Positions 1 through 9,076 of a DNA stretch of 35,196 bases are shown here, piece by piece. The stretch's first letter is position 1. Every line of letters begins with the position of its first letter. The notes under the pieces were generated by a model. That model saw only the letters and a list, made by a program, of their open reading frames with translations. It was not told the DNA's origin and searched no databases. Source of the DNA: Clostridiaceae bacterium (lineage in GTDB: Bacteria; Bacillota; Clostridia; Acetivibrionales; DUMB01); assembly GCA_012840085.1 (NCBI GenBank), contig DUMB01000097.1:1-35196 (forward strand), given 5' to 3'. Both the position numbers and the translations under genes were made by a program.

Positions 1-173
1 ACCTGGACAACGCTGCAGAAAACATCCAGGCTGCAGAATCAAGAATAAGAGACGTAGACATGGCAAAAGAAATGATGGAATTCACAAAACAGAACATACT
101 GCAACAGGCTGCTACAGCTATGCTTGCACAGGCTAATCAGGTACCACAGACAGTATTACAGCTGTTGAGATAA
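1..173 (+). CDS. fliC: flagellin, C-terminal fragment
   Basis: This is the last 56 codons of a flagellin; the gene starts outside the window and reads in frame from base 3. The visible peptide has the classic flagellin C-terminal D0 helix: [18 protein letters not shown] near its start, then a hydrophobic amphipathic helix, ending [12 protein letters not shown] before TAA. This region pairs with the N-terminal helix in the filament core and is also bound by FliS during export. A strong terminator follows within 15 bases, so the glycosylation genes downstream need their own promoter. The likely role is the main filament subunit and the substrate of the glycosylation island that follows; that substrate link is inferred from position. 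Confidence 0.95.
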   Translation, partial: LDNAAENIQAAESRIRDVDMAKEMMEFTKQNILQQAATAMLAQANQVPQTVLQLLR

Positions 174-186
174 TTTTGACAGAAGT

Positions 187-222
187 AAAATATCCGGAGG
201 AGTTCCTCCGGATATTTTATTT
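187..222 (+). terminator. rho-independent terminator of the flagellin gene
   Basis: A perfect 14-bp inverted repeat (187-200 with 205-218) around a 4-base AGTT loop is followed by a T-rich stretch. It lies 13 bases after the flagellin stop codon, where a terminator for a highly transcribed gene is expected. Confidence 0.93.
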
Positions 223-346
223 TATACACAGTCTTTAGGAAGTAACTAAAATAATATAACTTTGAAAATAAACTTATTAATAAAAAGTTATTTAGTAACG
301 AAAACATTTGTTACTTTTTTGGTAATAAAACTAGAAGTTAGTAGTT

Positions 347-372
347 TAAATAAAGTAAAAGAATGTCGATAT
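347..372 (+). promoter_or_regulatory. sigma-D (sigma-28)-like flagellar promoter
   Basis: TAAA at 347-350, a 14-base spacer and GTCGATAT at 365-372 resemble the class III flagellar promoter consensus TAAA-N15-GCCGATAT. It lies 84 bases before the glycosyltransferase start at 456. A GTCGATA element also occurs before the paralogous gene at 10442, and a related TCCGATAA lies before flaG. The match is by eye; one -10 base and the spacer differ from consensus. Confidence 0.6.
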
Positions 373-455
373 ATGTATAAATAGAGCAAGTGGAATGAAC
401 ATAAAGAATTTATCTTCAATTAATATAAAAAATATAAAACGATAGGTGGTACTAT

Positions 456-2010
456 ATGCGGATAAGCCTCTGTATGATAGTAAAGAATGAAGAAGACAAT
501 ATAATAAATTGCCTGGAAAGAGCATTAAAAGTAGTAGATGAAGCAATAGTTGTTGATACCGGTTCAACTGACAAAACAAAAGTGTTGTTAGAGGAAAAGT
601 ACGGGGATGATACCAGAGTAAAAATTTTTGAAGAAAAATGGGAAGATGACTTTAGCAAGGCAAGGAATAAATCATTGGAACATGCTACGGGGGACTGGAT
701 ATTAATACTGGATGCAGATGAAAGAATTTTCTGCAATAGAGAGGAATTGGAAGTATTTTTAAGTAATAAGGATTATCCAGCCTACATCATACCTATATAT
801 AACATATATGACAAAAATAGTTTTACAGTATCTGCCTCTATGGTTAGACTGTATAAGAACAATAATCCCAAATATAAGGGAGCTATTCACGAGCAGTTGG
901 AGATTAACGGGCAAGGTTATTTAGGAGAAGCAATAGATAAAGATATTTGCAAAATCTATCATTATGGCTATAGTTCCAGTGTGTTCCGGGAGAAAAATAA
1001 AAGCAAAAGAAATATGGACATCATAAAAGAGGAAATTAAGAGAAATCCGGAAGATCCCTTTAATTGGTACAATAAAGGGGTCATGGAGATGATAGATAGA
1101 CATTACGAAAGGGCACTGGATGACTTTATTAAGGCTCATAAATTGTGCCATAACATAAGAAGGAGTTTCCACAACGATTTATTAATAAGAATGATTCAGT
1201 GCATGATGATGCTTAAAAATTATAACCAGACAGCAGAATTTATAGAGAGCATTTCCAAAGACATTATTATGAAAAATATGCCAGATATTTATTACTATTT
1301 GGGAATCTGCTATACTAGACTAAAAAAATTTGATGAGGCAATAAAGAATTTCAAAAAGGCAGTGGATATAGGAGAATACTATAACGGAATATCCAAATTC
1401 GGCGTCGGAAGCTTTTTATCCATGATTGAATGGGCAAAAGTTCTCGAGTTAAAAGGAGAAAAGCTATTAGCAATTGAAAAGTACAAGGAAGCTGTATTTA
1501 ATAAAAATAATATAGGAAAGCAGGGCTTGGATGAGTTAAAAAGATTGTTGAAAAAAGAAAAGATGACCGCCGAATTGAATCAGCTGGAGAAAATGTTGTC
1601 CAATAATTGTGCTGACAGTAGTAATGTTAGTATCAGCGAAAAATCAAAAATTAAAAATGATGAATTTGAGAGATATAAAAAGGAAGTTAAGGAAAGTATC
1701 CAGACTTTAATTGAAAACAGAATGATAAAAGAAGCAAAAGAGAGCATTAAAGAATACGAAAATATAGTGAAAAACGATATAGACATCTATTCCATCAAGG
1801 GAGTTATTGCCATGATGGAAGGAGATATGGGAAAGGCGGAAAAGGAATTTCAGCATGGGCTTGATATAGACAAGTCAAATTTTGACTTGCTATATAACCT
1901 GGGTTATCTTTATCAATCTATTGGTAAAGAGCAATTAGCAATGGAGTACTATAAAAAAGCAATTCAGAATGCAAAGAATGAGAATGATATAAATGAAGTG
2001 CATGAAATGA
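456..2010 (+). repeat. long direct repeat, copy 1 (paralogous GT2-TPR sequence)
   Basis: Nearly the whole gene is repeated in the same orientation at 10442-12000. The offset is exactly 9,986 bp at the start codons and at an uninterrupted identical 51-bp run (932-982 and 10918-10968). The two copies are diverged but clearly homologous at the DNA level. Confidence 0.85.
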
Positions 2011-2024
2011 TGAAAATGTTATAA
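456..2024 (+). CDS. GT2 glycosyltransferase with TPR repeats (probable flagellin glycosyltransferase)
   Basis: This is a cytoplasmic inverting GT-A (family 2) glycosyltransferase fused to TPR repeats, 522 residues. The first 10 residues MRISLCMIVK followed by NEE are the signature start of the TPR-linked GT2 group. VDTGSTD (33-39) is the nucleotide-binding loop, DAD at 86-88 is the metal-binding DXD, and HEQ lies at 145-147. From about residue 198 the protein is helical, with TPR units near 200-232, 276-308 and 444-510. AGGTGG lies just before the ATG. Family members transfer sugars to proteins, including flagellins, and the position right after flagellin fits that role. The first 522 residues of the 10442 gene are a close paralogue: 84 of the first 100 residues are identical by my count. 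Confidence 0.85.
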   Translation: MRISLCMIVKNEEDNIINCLERALKVVDEAIVVDTGSTDKTKVLLEEKYGDDTRVKIFEEKWEDDFSKARNKSLEHATGDWILILDADERIFCNREELEVFLSNKDYPAYIIPIYNIYDKNSFTVSASMVRLYKNNNPKYKGAIHEQLEINGQGYLGEAIDKDICKIYHYGYSSSVFREKNKSKRNMDIIKEEIKRNPEDPFNWYNKGVMEMIDRHYERALDDFIKAHKLCHNIRRSFHNDLLIRMIQCMMMLKNYNQTAEFIESISKDIIMKNMPDIYYYLGICYTRLKKFDEAIKNFKKAVDIGEYYNGISKFGVGSFLSMIEWAKVLELKGEKLLAIEKYKEAVFNKNNIGKQGLDELKRLLKKEKMTAELNQLEKMLSNNCADSSNVSISEKSKIKNDEFERYKKEVKESIQTLIENRMIKEAKESIKEYENIVKNDIDIYSIKGVIAMMEGDMGKAEKEFQHGLDIDKSNFDLLYNLGYLYQSIGKEQLAMEYYKKAIQNAKNENDINEVHEMMKML

Positions 2025-2056
2025 GTATGACAAAAATGGATGAAACACTAACTATC

Positions 2057-2064
2057 GTCGATAT
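2057..2064 (+). promoter_or_regulatory. possible sigma-D -10 element (weak)
   Basis: GTCGATAT at 2057-2064 is identical to the -10 element before 456, and lies in the 81-base gap before the next gene. I see no good TAAA at the right spacing upstream (TGAAA at 2041-2045 gives only an 11-base gap). It could be a weak internal promoter or chance. Confidence 0.3.
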
Positions 2065-2105
2065 ACAAATATGATTAAATTGAGGTAGAAAGAGAGTGCG
2101 TTTGT

Positions 2106-3575
2106 GTGTATATTCAGGAAATAGATAAAGTAATGGACCTTTTAGCTACTGTTCGGGAAGCCATAGATTACACAAGAAAAAATGTGGAATATGTAAGTAA
2201 ATACATAAGTGAATGTATAGAAGCGTTAAATGCTATTAAGATATATTTAAATGAAAATGCCCCTGAATGTAATACCGTATCAATAGATGATACTATTCGG
2301 ATAATGAATAAGGCTGTTGAATCTGAAGGAAATGCTTTATCCGGGTTATTAGAGCAGATTGATAAAAGTATTGTAAAAATTAAAGAAAATATCTTATCGC
2401 AAGTAAAAGTGCGCTGGAAAGCACTGTTTTTACCATATAAAGCATCAATGTGGACATCTCTTGAAAGCATTTGGCTGGAAGCTATGGCAGATCCTAACTG
2501 TGATGCAAAAGTAGTTGTAATTCCTTACAATGACTTAGGTATTTATGAAGAAAGGGAAAAATTTAATTATGAAGGAGATAAATTTCCTGATTATGTACCG
2601 ATAATACATTACAATGATTATGATATTGCCAAAGAACAGCCCGAAATGATATTTATTCATAATCCTTATGACGATTTCAACAGTGTTACTCGTGTTCCTG
2701 AAAAGTATTATTCAGTAAACCTGAAACCGTATACAAAATGCCTGGTTTATAGTCCGTATTTTACCATTGGGCGCTATTACCCCGGAAAGGGGGACTTTCA
2801 GTATACCATGCCGGGAGTTTATAACGCTGATAAAATTATAGTTCAATCTGAATATGTTAAAAAAATATTTGAAGAATTTAATCATCCGTCTGATAAGCTT
2901 TTGGCCGTCGGATCTCCTAAAGTTGATGCAATTATAAATATGAATAAAAAGTCGGCTGAGATACCAATTGAATGGCGGGAAAAAATAAGCGGAAAAAAAA
3001 TATTTCTGTTAAATACTCATCTTTATTATTTTGTCAGGTACAATGAAAAAGCAATAAAGAATCATAAAGAAATTTTAGACACATTTTTAAGAAGAAAGGA
3101 TTGCGCTTTGATTTGGAGGCCCCATCCTTTAATGAAAACAATGCTTCGGAACAAGTATGATAATTATATTGATTTCATTGAAAGAATGGAATATGCCATT
3201 GAAAATTCCGATAACTGTGTAATTGACACTACTGGTAACTACTCAATTGCATTCAGATGCTCTGATGCATTGATTTCAACATACAGTTCGCTTGTAAATG
3301 AGTATATGATAACTGGAAAACCTGTACTTATTTTTCAGAGGAGGCCTGCTCAAACAGATGCTGAACTTTTTCCAGTTAATTATTTGTACAATTACTACAG
3401 ATATGGGGCAGGCAGTATGACTTATAATCAATTTATTGATATGGTTATTTCCGGTGATGATCCCTTGCGTGAAGAACGTATGAAAATGTTGTCTAATGCT
3501 TTTTTAAACTTTGACGGTACAGCAGGAGAGAAAGCATATAAAAAGATTGTAGAAGAAATATGCATAAAGAAATGA
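2106..3575 (+). CDS. CDP-glycerol glycerophosphotransferase-like (TagB/TagF family) enzyme
   Basis: The product is 489 residues. Residues 1-100 are largely helical and probably a coiled coil. Residues about 105-485 look like the GT-B CDP-glycerol:poly(glycerophosphate) glycerophosphotransferase fold. The supporting motifs are ALIWRPHPLM (334-343) and a C-terminal ALISTYSSLVNEYMITGKP (388-406), the donor-binding end of this family. Family enzymes move a phospho-alcohol from CDP to an acceptor. Here, beside LicD and a nucleotidyltransferase fusion, it probably makes or extends a phosphodiester-linked substituent on a flagellar glycan. The Clostridioides difficile flagellin modification locus contains a similar gene (recalled knowledge). 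The start is GTG; the nearest purine-rich stretch (GAGAG, 2092-2096) is 9 bases upstream. The donor (CDP-glycerol or another CDP-alcohol) cannot be told from sequence. Confidence 0.75.
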   Translation: MYIQEIDKVMDLLATVREAIDYTRKNVEYVSKYISECIEALNAIKIYLNENAPECNTVSIDDTIRIMNKAVESEGNALSGLLEQIDKSIVKIKENILSQVKVRWKALFLPYKASMWTSLESIWLEAMADPNCDAKVVVIPYNDLGIYEEREKFNYEGDKFPDYVPIIHYNDYDIAKEQPEMIFIHNPYDDFNSVTRVPEKYYSVNLKPYTKCLVYSPYFTIGRYYPGKGDFQYTMPGVYNADKIIVQSEYVKKIFEEFNHPSDKLLAVGSPKVDAIINMNKKSAEIPIEWREKISGKKIFLLNTHLYYFVRYNEKAIKNHKEILDTFLRRKDCALIWRPHPLMKTMLRNKYDNYIDFIERMEYAIENSDNCVIDTTGNYSIAFRCSDALISTYSSLVNEYMITGKPVLIFQRRPAQTDAELFPVNYLYNYYRYGAGSMTYNQFIDMVISGDDPLREERMKMLSNAFLNFDGTAGEKAYKKIVEEICIKK

Positions 3576-5209
3576 GGTCTTATCAATTGAATGTTGGAGA
3601 AAGAGCTAAAAAAATTGAACCTTTTAGAGAGACATCCCTGGAGTTGGCTGACTTGGCAGCAAATATATGTAAGGAATGCGGTATTAAATATACGCTTTTA
3701 ACCAGAGCCTTATGGGGGGCAGCGGAATGCAAAGGCTATCTTCCATGGAGTAGTGGGATACAGATTGGAATGTTTTACAATGACTTCAAAAAATTTATTG
3801 AAGTATGCAAGACAAAGTTAAAGGGGACTCAGTACTATATAATCGATTCAGATAATTGCGAACAGTTTGAAGAAGTTTATGTACGCCTTGCAAAAAGAAG
3901 CAGAGTTATTTTACCTGAGCACAGAAAAAAGGATGAGATATATTATGATTATTATATAGATATAATACCGATATTTTATGCTGGGAATACGCGGAAGGAG
4001 TATAGAAAGGTATATAAGGGATATAGGTATTATAAAAGATGTCTCTCTGCATTTAAGATTTTACCTGATACAGTTAAGCTGAAAAATCTGCTGCACATGA
4101 TGAAAAGAGCGTATTATTACAAGCGAAGATCACAGAATTGTTATGATAGGATGCAGAAATGCCTGCTGAGATATAATGACGCCCCTACGAAGTATGTAAT
4201 TTTACCTTACATGTCAAAACAAAAAGGTATAGTTCGTCTGGCTGAAACTTATAACAATTTGGAAGAAGTAACTTTTGAGGGACATAAATATACTGCTGTT
4301 AGGGACGCTATGCAGTGGGTTGAAGATTTCTATGGGAAAAAGAAAATGAAATATTTGTCCGAGACCCCAGTTAATCAGGCAACACTTGAAGGACCGGAGT
4401 TATTAAGAAGGATACAACTGATAGAATTAGAAATGCTGCTGGAATTTGACAGAATATGCAGAAAGCATAATCTGAAGTATACACTTGCCTGGGGAACATT
4501 ACTGGGAGCAATACGTCATGGTGGATTTATCCCCTGGGATGATGATGTTGATGTTTTAATGCTTTATGAAGACTATCGGAGATTTTTGGAAATAGCTCCC
4601 CAGGAGTTGGATACTGAAAAATTCTTTTTAAGGACAATAGAAACAGATAAAGATTGTAATCTAACTTTTGCTCAAATAAAGAGAAATAATACAGTATTTT
4701 TGAGAGCCGGGCGTGAGAATTATAATACCCATAAAGGAGTTTTTATGGATATCCTGCCACTGTTCAACGGCTCAAAATCTACAGTTGTTCATTATTTCCA
4801 ACATAAAATATGTAGATTTTTCAAAACTATGACATGGGCGCACATGGGTGCAAACAGTGAAAGAAACCCTATTAAAAGATGGTATTATTTGCAGCTTGCA
4901 CGAGTACCAAATAACAAGAGCTATTCCCTGTTTTTAAAATTTGCAACCATGATAAAGGAAAAATCTGAAAACCTTGCATATCTTTCGGTTGTTCGGAATC
5001 CTAAGTGCAAAGCAATTACAAAACGCAGCAATTACGAAGATTTAATTGAGGTGGATTTTGAAGGACATTCCTTCTATGCACCTAAAAATTACGATGAGAT
5101 TTTAAGATATGCATATTCGGACGATTACCTTAGATATCCTTCATTATTTGCAAGGCACGCAAAACATTTGCCCGGTGTGATCGATATTGGGGATTTGTAC
5201 AGGTTTTAA
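3560..5209 (+). CDS. tandem LicD-family phosphotransferase, N-terminal copy degenerate
   Basis: LicD-family enzymes attach phosphocholine or related phospho-alcohols from a CDP donor to glycans. This 549-residue protein carries two LicD-like domains. The C-terminal one (about 285-545) is intact: TLAWGTLLGAIRHGGFIPW (308-326) followed by WDDDVDVLM (326-334) with the acidic metal-binding cluster, then VFMDILPLF. The N-terminal one (about 28-260) keeps the frame of the fold (LTRALWGAAECKGYLPW, later YYIDIIPIFY), but its acidic cluster reads WSSGIQIGM (63-71), so it has probably lost catalysis and may bind acceptor or regulate. The gene overlaps the previous one by 16 bases. An ATG at 3572, overlapping the upstream TGA as ATGA, is an equally plausible start and would remove four residues. 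Confidence 0.82.
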   Translation: MHKEMRSYQLNVGERAKKIEPFRETSLELADLAANICKECGIKYTLLTRALWGAAECKGYLPWSSGIQIGMFYNDFKKFIEVCKTKLKGTQYYIIDSDNCEQFEEVYVRLAKRSRVILPEHRKKDEIYYDYYIDIIPIFYAGNTRKEYRKVYKGYRYYKRCLSAFKILPDTVKLKNLLHMMKRAYYYKRRSQNCYDRMQKCLLRYNDAPTKYVILPYMSKQKGIVRLAETYNNLEEVTFEGHKYTAVRDAMQWVEDFYGKKKMKYLSETPVNQATLEGPELLRRIQLIELEMLLEFDRICRKHNLKYTLAWGTLLGAIRHGGFIPWDDDVDVLMLYEDYRRFLEIAPQELDTEKFFLRTIETDKDCNLTFAQIKRNNTVFLRAGRENYNTHKGVFMDILPLFNGSKSTVVHYFQHKICRFFKTMTWAHMGANSERNPIKRWYYLQLARVPNNKSYSLFLKFATMIKEKSENLAYLSVVRNPKCKAITKRSNYEDLIEVDFEGHSFYAPKNYDEILRYAYSDDYLRYPSLFARHAKHLPGVIDIGDLYRF

Positions 5210-5287
5210 CACTGCAAGATGTAAGCTTTGATGGAGTTTTTTTGTCTTTTTAACTAAATGATAAGTTCCTGACGGGGGTGAATAAAC

Positions 5288-7099
5288 ATGCAAGCATTAA
5301 TGTTGGCTGCAGGTATGGGGCGCAGATTAGGAAAGCATACTTCAAGTTGTCCTAAGTGTATGGTAAAAGTCGGTGGAAAGACTTTACTTGAACGTACTGC
5401 TGAGGCTTTAAGAATTGCAGGAATAAAGAAGTTTGTTGTTGTTGTGGGATATGAAGCGGATAAGTTAATTGAATATGCGAAGAACAATATTCCATATATT
5501 GATTTTGAGTTTATTCATAACTATGATTATGCAAGTACAAATAACATCTATTCTTTGTATCTTGCAAAAGAGCAACTGTTAAAAGATGATACAATTTTAA
5601 TTGAATCTGATTTGGTTTATGACCAGAGATTAATAAAAGAAGTAGTTGATAACAAAAGTAAAAATTTGGTTGTAGTAGCTAAATATGAGCATTGGATGGA
5701 TGGAACAGTCGCGCTTATTGACCAGTATAACAATATTATAGATTTTATTGAAAAAAAGAACTTTGAATTTGCAGATGCAGATAAGTACTATAAGACAGTT
5801 AATATTTACAAATTTAGCAAGGAGTTTTCTAAAGAACAGTATGTTCCGTTCTTAGATGCATATATAAAGGCTTACGGTAAAAATCAATATTACGAATTGG
5901 TTTTAAAAATTATATCTCATGTTAAGCGTTCTAAACTAAAAGCATTTAAATTAAATAATATTGACTGGTATGAGGTGGATGATCCACAGGACTTAGATAT
6001 AGCCAATACTATTTTTGCACAGGACAATGAAATTTTAAATGCTTATAACAAAAGATTTGGAGGGTATTGGAGATTCCCAAGCGTTATTGACTTTTGCTAT
6101 TTGGTTAATCCATATTTTCCACCCAAGCATCTGAAAGATAAAATGAAGTATTTCTTTAATACTTTGTTGTGCCAATATCCTTCCGGTATGTATGTACAGA
6201 GAATAAATGCCGGCAGACTTTTTGGCGTATATGAAGATTATGTTTTAGTGGGAAATGGGGCAGCAGAAATAATTAATGCGTTGGGACGTATATCTGAAGG
6301 AAGGGTCTCTTTATCAGTTCCTTCTTTTAATGAATACATAAGGTGTTTTCCAAACTGTGAGATTCAAAAAATATATACAATAGAGGATAGGTTTTCCTTT
6401 AATGTAGATAAAATACTTGACGCAATTAACAGAACTGATATTCTTGTGATTGTGAACCCTGACAATCCAAGTGGCAGCTACATTCAGTACAATGATATGA
6501 TAAAAATTATTGAAGAATGTAATAAAAAGGATGTTAAATGTATAGTAGACGAGTCATTTATTGATTTTGCAGATGCAAAACAACGATATACTTTAATTAA
6601 TAATGATATACTTACTAAATATAAAAACCTGATTGTGATAAAAAGCATAAGCAAGTCATATGGAGTTCCGGGCCTGCGGTTAGGCATTATGGCCACTGCG
6701 GACTTAGAGCTTCTGAAAAAAGTTCAGAAAGAAATGGCTGTATGGAATATTAATTCTTTTGCGGAATATTTTTTACAGATTATGCCAAGTTATAAAAGGG
6801 AATATATACTTGCCTGCAATAAAATCGAAGAAGAACGGAATATTTTTCAACAAAAACTCAAAAACATCAGTTTTTTGGAGATATATTCTTCTCAGGCAAA
6901 TTATATAATGTGTAAGGTTGCAAAAAAGTTTACTTCAAAGGAATTAGCAAGTATTCTAATTAGGGATTACAATCTGCTTATCAAGGATTTGTCATCAAAA
7001 AGCGGATTTTTTAAAGAGAATTACATTAGAATAGCAATAAGAAGCAGAGAAGATAACGATAGATTATATAACGCATTAAAGTTGTTGGATGAAGATTAA
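5288..7099 (+). CDS. nucleotidyltransferase-PLP enzyme (aminotransferase/decarboxylase fold) fusion
   Basis: Two enzymes are joined in 603 residues. Residues 1-240 are a sugar/alcohol-phosphate nucleotidyltransferase: LAAGMGRRLG (6-15), PKCMVKVGG (22-30), ESDLVYD (106-112) and a VDDPQD segment (230-235), closest in style to LicC/PntC-type cytidylyltransferases. Residues about 250-603 are a fold-type I PLP enzyme of the HisC/CobD group: NGAAEII (323-329), NPDNPSG (390-396), DES (421-423), the Schiff-base lysine K456 in SISKSYG, and a C-terminal RIAIR (571-575). CobD enzymes decarboxylate threonine phosphate; relatives use other phospho-amino acids. With LicD upstream, the likely product is a CDP-activated phospho-amino compound. 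A similar fusion lies in the C. difficile type A flagellin modification locus (recalled, not checked). A GGGGGTG-type RBS precedes the ATG. Confidence 0.8.
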   Translation: MQALMLAAGMGRRLGKHTSSCPKCMVKVGGKTLLERTAEALRIAGIKKFVVVVGYEADKLIEYAKNNIPYIDFEFIHNYDYASTNNIYSLYLAKEQLLKDDTILIESDLVYDQRLIKEVVDNKSKNLVVVAKYEHWMDGTVALIDQYNNIIDFIEKKNFEFADADKYYKTVNIYKFSKEFSKEQYVPFLDAYIKAYGKNQYYELVLKIISHVKRSKLKAFKLNNIDWYEVDDPQDLDIANTIFAQDNEILNAYNKRFGGYWRFPSVIDFCYLVNPYFPPKHLKDKMKYFFNTLLCQYPSGMYVQRINAGRLFGVYEDYVLVGNGAAEIINALGRISEGRVSLSVPSFNEYIRCFPNCEIQKIYTIEDRFSFNVDKILDAINRTDILVIVNPDNPSGSYIQYNDMIKIIEECNKKDVKCIVDESFIDFADAKQRYTLINNDILTKYKNLIVIKSISKSYGVPGLRLGIMATADLELLKKVQKEMAVWNINSFAEYFLQIMPSYKREYILACNKIEEERNIFQQKLKNISFLEIYSSQANYIMCKVAKKFTSKELASILIRDYNLLIKDLSSKSGFFKENYIRIAIRSREDNDRLYNALKLLDED

Positions 7100-7132
7100 T
7101 TCCAAGTGATCGTAATAGAAGGAGCGGTTATC

Positions 7133-9076
7133 TTGAATAATTTACAAAGTGATTATAAAAAAATGTTAACTATTCGTTGCTTTGAGCAAAAAATCCTTGA
7201 ACTTTTCAGCCAGAACAAAGTTTCTGGAACAACACATACATATATAGGACAAGAAGCTATTGCTGTAGCTGTTATGAACAATATTGAAGAAGGTGATATA
7301 GTTTTTAGTAATCACAGATGTCACGGGCACTATCTGGCTTATGGAGGTCCTATGGAATTGCTTTTAGGAGAGATACTCTCTAAGAAAAGCGGTATGTGCG
7401 AAGGACGTGGAGGAAGCCAGCATATTCATTACAAGAATTTTTACACAAACGGAATTCAGGGAGGAATAGTGCCAAATGCCATGGGGATGGCATGGGCTGA
7501 GAAATTAAACGGCACCGACAATGTTGCTGTTGTATTTATTGGTGATGGAACATTAGGACAGGGTGTAGTATATGAAACCTTTAATATGGCGAGTCTATAT
7601 AGTGTTCCCGTATTGTTTGTTATAGAGAACAACCAATATGCTATGTCCACCAAGACATCTGAAGCTGTCAGTGGAAGTATCATAGCAAGGGCAGAGTCTT
7701 TTGGCATAAGCTGCAACGAGGTTTGCAGCAATGATGTAGAAGTTTTGAATGACTGTTTTAAAAAAGCAATTTCATTTGTGAGGGAAAACAAAAAACCTTT
7801 TTGTCAGGTTGTTCACACTTACAGGTTAGGCGCCCACAGTAAAGGGGATGACACTCGCGATAAGGAAGAAATTGAGAAAAACAGAAAAAACGATCCTCTT
7901 ATAATAGCTGGAGCAAAACTCGATGCTGACTTCTGCGAAAAGTCTGCAAATGAAATTAATGCTTATATAAATGCATTGGTAGAAAAAATTGAAAAGGAGC
8001 CTTCAATTGAGATATCCAAATCTGCATTGGTAAATCCGCGGACAAAGAATATAAATGCATATAACACTATGGACATTCGTGTATCTGAGGGAATTAATCA
8101 AGCCCTCGATGAGCTTTTAGGTGAGAATAAAGACATCATATTGATCGGTGAGGATCTTAGAGACCCTTACGGCGGAGCATTTAAGGTTACTAAAAACCTC
8201 AGCTCAAAATATGATGACCGGGTTATAAATACTCCCATTAGTGAAGCAGCAATGGTTGGAGTTGGTGTAGGTCTTGCCATGAATGGCAAAATCCCTGTTG
8301 TTGAAATAATGTTTGGTGATTTTATCACACTTGGTTTTGACCAGCTTTTGAACCATGCAGCTAAGTATGCCTGGGTATACGGAAATGAAGTATCGGTTCC
8401 TCTTGTAGTCCGTACACCTATGGGTGGGGGACGTGGTTATGGTCCAACACACAGCCAATCGTTGGAAAAGTTTTTAATTGGTATTCCATTGATTACAGTT
8501 ATGGCATTATCACCGGTTCATAATGTTTATGGGCTCTATAAGTATGCGTTATCAAAAATCAATAGCCCGTTGGTTATTATTGAAAATAAAAAGTTATACG
8601 CTGATAAATTATTGAAATGCATTGACGGTAAAATTCAGGACTTTTTCGTTGAAGAACAGTGGAATGACATTTTCCCAACGATAAAACTTACCCTGGATCC
8701 TGAGTCAATACCTGACATAACCCTTATAACTTATGGCGGAATTGTACGGGAAACAATGGATGCAGCCCTGGAATTATTATTGGAAGACGAAATCCAGGTT
8801 AACATTATTGTTCTATCACAAATATCCCCAATACCCGTACAGGATTTAGCCAAGCTATTATATGATTCTTCTTCATATGTGGGTGTGGTAGAAGAGGGCA
8901 CGATGCAAGCGGGGGTTGGAGCAGAAATTCTATCAGTCCTTATAGAAAATAAACTTGCTAAAAACTGCTTTAGAATTGCAGCCGACAATTTACCTATACC
9001 AAATGGTGTTGTATTGGAAAAGCAAGTGCTTCCAACTAAAGAAAAAATTAAGGAAAAGGTAAGGAGTGTTTTATAG
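7133..9076 (+). CDS. 2-oxoacid dehydrogenase E1, alpha and beta subunits fused
   Basis: This thiamine-diphosphate E1 decarboxylates a 2-oxoacid and reductively acylates a lipoyl arm. Alpha and beta parts are joined in 647 residues. The alpha part (about 1-300) carries GQEA, the HRCHGHYLA segment, and the ThDP motif from GDG (137-139) to ENNQYAM (165-171). The beta part (about 315-647) has ILIGEDLRDP with the ThDP-activating Glu near 340, TPISEAA, and RGYGPTHSQSLE. I start at TTG 7133 because AGAAGGAG (7117-7124) sits 8 bases before it; an in-frame GTG at 7106 has no RBS and leaves only 6 bases after the upstream stop. The lipoyl partner gene follows with a 1-base overlap. No E3 gene is present. 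Substrate is unknown: the alpha-beta fusion and glycan neighbours argue against a housekeeping pyruvate or acetoin dehydrogenase. Confidence 0.85.
   Translation: MNNLQSDYKKMLTIRCFEQKILELFSQNKVSGTTHTYIGQEAIAVAVMNNIEEGDIVFSNHRCHGHYLAYGGPMELLLGEILSKKSGMCEGRGGSQHIHYKNFYTNGIQGGIVPNAMGMAWAEKLNGTDNVAVVFIGDGTLGQGVVYETFNMASLYSVPVLFVIENNQYAMSTKTSEAVSGSIIARAESFGISCNEVCSNDVEVLNDCFKKAISFVRENKKPFCQVVHTYRLGAHSKGDDTRDKEEIEKNRKNDPLIIAGAKLDADFCEKSANEINAYINALVEKIEKEPSIEISKSALVNPRTKNINAYNTMDIRVSEGINQALDELLGENKDIILIGEDLRDPYGGAFKVTKNLSSKYDDRVINTPISEAAMVGVGVGLAMNGKIPVVEIMFGDFITLGFDQLLNHAAKYAWVYGNEVSVPLVVRTPMGGGRGYGPTHSQSLEKFLIGIPLITVMALSPVHNVYGLYKYALSKINSPLVIIENKKLYADKLLKCIDGKIQDFFVEEQWNDIFPTIKLTLDPESIPDITLITYGGIVRETMDAALELLLEDEIQVNIIVLSQISPIPVQDLAKLLYDSSSYVGVVEEGTMQAGVGAEILSVLIENKLAKNCFRIAADNLPIPNGVVLEKQVLPTKEKIKEKVRSVL

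Noticed and set aside
7106..7132. GTG at 7106 as the start of the E1 gene
   Set aside because: It has no ribosome binding site and sits 6 bases after the upstream stop, whereas TTG 7133 has AGAAGGAG at ideal spacing.
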